Assembly (NCBI GenBank): GCA_023382675.1
Contig: JAHDWN010000003.1
Span: 156,038 to 220,037 of the forward strand
DNA length: 64,000 nucleotides
Direction of reading: 5' to 3'
DNA from: Anaerolineae bacterium
GTDB lineage: Bacteria; Chloroflexota; Anaerolineae; Aggregatilineales; Phototrophicaceae
Both the position numbers and the translations under genes were made by a program. How positions within the stretch are numbered: the stretch's first letter is position 1; each line of letters opens with the position of its first letter. The notes under the pieces were generated by a model that was not told where the DNA came from, searched no databases, and saw nothing but the letters and a program-made list of their open reading frames with translations. This document shows, piece after piece, positions 61,694-64,000 of this stretch.

Positions 61694-62437
61694 TTACGTG
61701 CGGCGCGCGCGGATGGCGATAAAGGTTGGGCTGCGTTTGTGGCGTTCGTAGTCGTCTGGATCGGCCTCGCGGAAGGCCTCGGTCGGCTGCGGTTCGATCA
61801 CCTGCTCCAGCGCGAAACCCGCGTCGATCAACGGGTTGAGAATGGCGCTGATCGGGCGGCGATACTCGTACACGACCGGACGTGGCTCGCCGAAGCCACC
61901 CCACATGAAAGAGTACATCTGCGTGGTGAAATAATCGGGCATTGCGTCCATCCGAAAGCGCCCGCTGACCACCAGCAGCCAATCCGCGACCGGGTTGCCG
62001 CAGGCGAAGATCAAGCGCCCGCCGGGGACGAGCACGCGGGCGAACTCACGCAGCGTTGGCGTCCAATCCTCCAGGTAGTCGAGCACCAGGTTGGCGAAGA
62101 CGAGATCGAACGTGCCGTCGGCGGCGAACGCCAGCGGCTGTGTCAGATCCTGGCGGCGGACGGTCGCGCGGTCGCCCAACCGCTGCTGTGCGATCTCGAC
62201 GAAGGCAGGCGTCACGTCGATGGGCGTCACCTGCGCGCCCGCGTTGAGGAAGCGCTCGCTGTACCAACCGCTGCCGCAGCCGGCATCGAGCACGCGCAGC
62301 CCGGCCAGAGGCGGCAGCAGGGCGCTGACGGCGGGATCGACTATGTGAGCGTTGTGCGCTTTCGTCTCGACCCTGGCGGCGTAGCGGTCGGCGAACTGCT
62401 CGTAATTCTGCTCGCCCAAAGACTTCGCGGTCATCAT
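61694..62437 (-). CDS. Class I SAM-dependent methyltransferase
   Basis: LRVLDAGCGSGWYSERFLNAGAQVTPIDVTPAFVEIAQQRLG. Confidence 0.92.
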   Translation of the reverse strand: MMTAKSLGEQNYEQFADRYAARVETKAHNAHIVDPAVSALLPPLAGLRVLDAGCGSGWYSERFLNAGAQVTPIDVTPAFVEIAQQRLGDRATVRRQDLTQPLAFAADGTFDLVFANLVLDYLEDWTPTLREFARVLVPGGRLIFACGNPVADWLLVVSGRFRMDAMPDYFTTQMYSFMWGGFGEPRPVVYEYRRPISAILNPLIDAGFALEQVIEPQPTEAFREADPDDYERHKRSPTFIAIRARRT

Positions 62438-62497
62438 TGCTCTCCATTCGAGTTATGTCGCTCGCTTAATGCAGAATGCCGCGCGATCTGCGCCACT

Positions 62498-63289
62498 TTA
62501 GCCGCATGCCGCCCATTCAACCGCGCCCGTCAGATGCGCGCGCACCAGCGGATCGTCGAAGTGCGCCGGGTCGTGGCCGACCCCGGTGTAGATAGCGCGC
62601 CCGCCGCCATACTCATGCGCCCAGGCGAGCGGATGATCGCCCATCGTCCCGCCGCTGTAGCTGGTCTCATCCAGCGCCAGCAGCACGTGGACATTTTCGC
62701 GCGGGTTACGGTGGTAGTTGTACCACTCGTCGCTGCGCACCCACGGATCAGGCAGCGCCTGCGTGGCGGGATGCGTCGGGTCTTCGACATGGATCGTCGC
62801 TTCGGGCATGCCCGATGGGTGATTGACGAAGTATGCGCCGACCAGCCCGCCGTACCACACCCACTCGTGCTCGGTGTCCGACGCCGCGTGAATGCCGACC
62901 CAACCCCCGCCGGCGCGCATGTAGGCTTCGAGAGCCGCTCGCTGCGCAGCGTCGAGGATCGTGCCGCTGGTGTTCAGGAAGACGATGACACGATATGCCG
63001 CTAAATTGGCATCGGTGAAGACGCTCGCGTCCTCCGTGGGTGTGAGCGTCCAGCCGCGCGTCTCGGCGATGGCTTGCAGGGCGCGCACGCCGTTCTCTAT
63101 CGACTCGTGGCGGAAACCGGCAGTCTTGCTGAACACGAGCACCGGCAGCGGCTGATCCGCGCTCGGCGTGGGGTCACAGGGTGAGGGCAGTGAGATCGGT
63201 GTGTTTGTGGGGGGCATAGCTGTCTCCATTGGTTGACAGGCGGATAGTACGCCGAAGATCGCGATCAGGGCAATGCGCAAGCGGATCAC
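62498..63289 (-). CDS. ThuA domain-containing lipoprotein-like protein
   Basis: LPVLVFSKTAGFRHESIENGVRALQAIAETRGWTLTPTEDASVFTDANLAAYRVIVFLNTSG; WVGIHAASDTEHEWVWYGGLVGAYFVNHP. Confidence 0.93.
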   Translation of the reverse strand: MIRLRIALIAIFGVLSACQPMETAMPPTNTPISLPSPCDPTPSADQPLPVLVFSKTAGFRHESIENGVRALQAIAETRGWTLTPTEDASVFTDANLAAYRVIVFLNTSGTILDAAQRAALEAYMRAGGGWVGIHAASDTEHEWVWYGGLVGAYFVNHPSGMPEATIHVEDPTHPATQALPDPWVRSDEWYNYHRNPRENVHVLLALDETSYSGGTMGDHPLAWAHEYGGGRAIYTGVGHDPAHFDDPLVRAHLTGAVEWAACG

Positions 63290-63903
63290 GACTTGCTGCT
63301 CGATGCGCGCCGTCCGCTCGCCGCATAATGATCCGCCGCGTCCTCGACGCGAACATCGACGAATCTCGCCTGTGCGAGTAACGCCTGCATCTGGTCGCTG
63401 GGCAGCAGCAGGTCATGCGCGACCGCCGCGCCAGCGTGCGCATGGACGGCGCTGATCGCAGCGCGCGGCTCGTCGTGAATGATAGCCAACAGTCCGCCCG
63501 GACGCAGCACCCGCTGGATCTCGGCCAGGGCGCGCGCTTTGTGCGGGAAGTGCGGAAAGCTGTTGTGGCAGACGACCACGTCGAAACCTGTGTCCACAGC
63601 CGCGAACGGCAGCCAATCTACGTTGGCCTGCGCCAGCAGCGCCTCCGGGCAGCGTTCGCGCGCCCGCACCAGCATCGCGTGTGCAAGATCGACCGACACA
63701 CGCCGGGCGGACGGCGCGTACTCACGCAGATACGGGATCAGGATGCCTGTGCCCGTGCCGATCTCCAGGAGCGCGGCTGCGCTGTGCAGATCGGCGGCGT
63801 AGATGTCCAGCAGCCGCCGGAGCATGGCGTCGCGTTCGGCGGTCAGCGGTGTATCCCACGTCGGCGCGCGGGCTTCGAAATAGGTCTGGCGCTCTTCGGT
63901 CAT
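63286..63903 (-). CDS. Class I SAM-dependent methyltransferase
   Basis: ALLEIGTGTGILIPYLREYAPSARRVSVDLAHAMLVRARERC; FDVVVCHNSFPHF. Confidence 0.88.
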   Translation of the reverse strand: MTEERQTYFEARAPTWDTPLTAERDAMLRRLLDIYAADLHSAAALLEIGTGTGILIPYLREYAPSARRVSVDLAHAMLVRARERCPEALLAQANVDWLPFAAVDTGFDVVVCHNSFPHFPHKARALAEIQRVLRPGGLLAIIHDEPRAAISAVHAHAGAAVAHDLLLPSDQMQALLAQARFVDVRVEDAADHYAASGRRASSSKS

Positions 63904-63969
63904 GATGTCAGGTCTTGCTGCAGAACGCAATCTTAGAGCACTAAAGTTGAATCTGTCCCCTCCCCTCAA

Positions 63970-63997
63970 TCCCCTCCCCATCGCGATGGGGAGGGGA
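63970..63997. repeat. Perfect 28-nt palindrome tcccctccccatcgcgatggggagggga, part of an intergenic repeat cut by the window end
   Basis: Read directly, centre between 63983 and 63984. Confidence 0.8.
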
Positions 63998-64000
63998 CGA

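Overview
GC-rich bacterial chromosomal window, probably Chloroflexota (inferred from overall gene style, Pro/Thr-rich secreted proteins and intergenic palindrome families; not proven). About 57 protein-coding genes are supported. No rRNA, tRNA, CRISPR array, transposase, integrase or prophage was recognised. Layout: (1) 1-10.1 kb, a surface-polysaccharide/O-antigen cluster (flippase C-terminus, four glycosyltransferases, FkbM and class I methyltransferases, polymerase-like membrane protein, NodU-type carbamoyltransferase), with a visibly AT-richer, strand-scrambled core at about 0.5-5.9 kb. (2) Tyrosine phenol-lyase/tryptophanase with a Lrp/AsnC regulator, a CHAD protein, a PfkB kinase and a P-type cation ATPase. 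(3) An ECF sigma gene overlapping a gene for an anti-sigma-like cytoplasmic segment, one TM helix, a TP-rich linker and a GH-A-like ectodomain. This is the most interesting candidate system because it resembles RsgI architecture. (4) glnA, S41 protease, Fe-ADH, TlpA-like protein, a second sigma factor with a coupled HTH protein, and other metabolic genes. (5) thrS, a GH-like lipoprotein, a TPR(x10)-CHAT protease-like protein, a divergent stand-alone EF-Tu and an MFS transporter. (6) A small ORF with an HNH nuclease, surE, an AAA/STAND-like ATPase convergent with a Hanks-type kinase, and two LysM genes, the second being LysM-LysM-GH. (7) Hsp20, a RelE/ParE-type toxin-antitoxin pair, MerR, GT1, methyltransferases and ThuA. 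Three paralogous GH-A-like surface proteins with three different anchoring modes occur in the window. Several structured intergenic palindromic elements are also described. All calls come from reading the sequence and ORF track; no database search was run.
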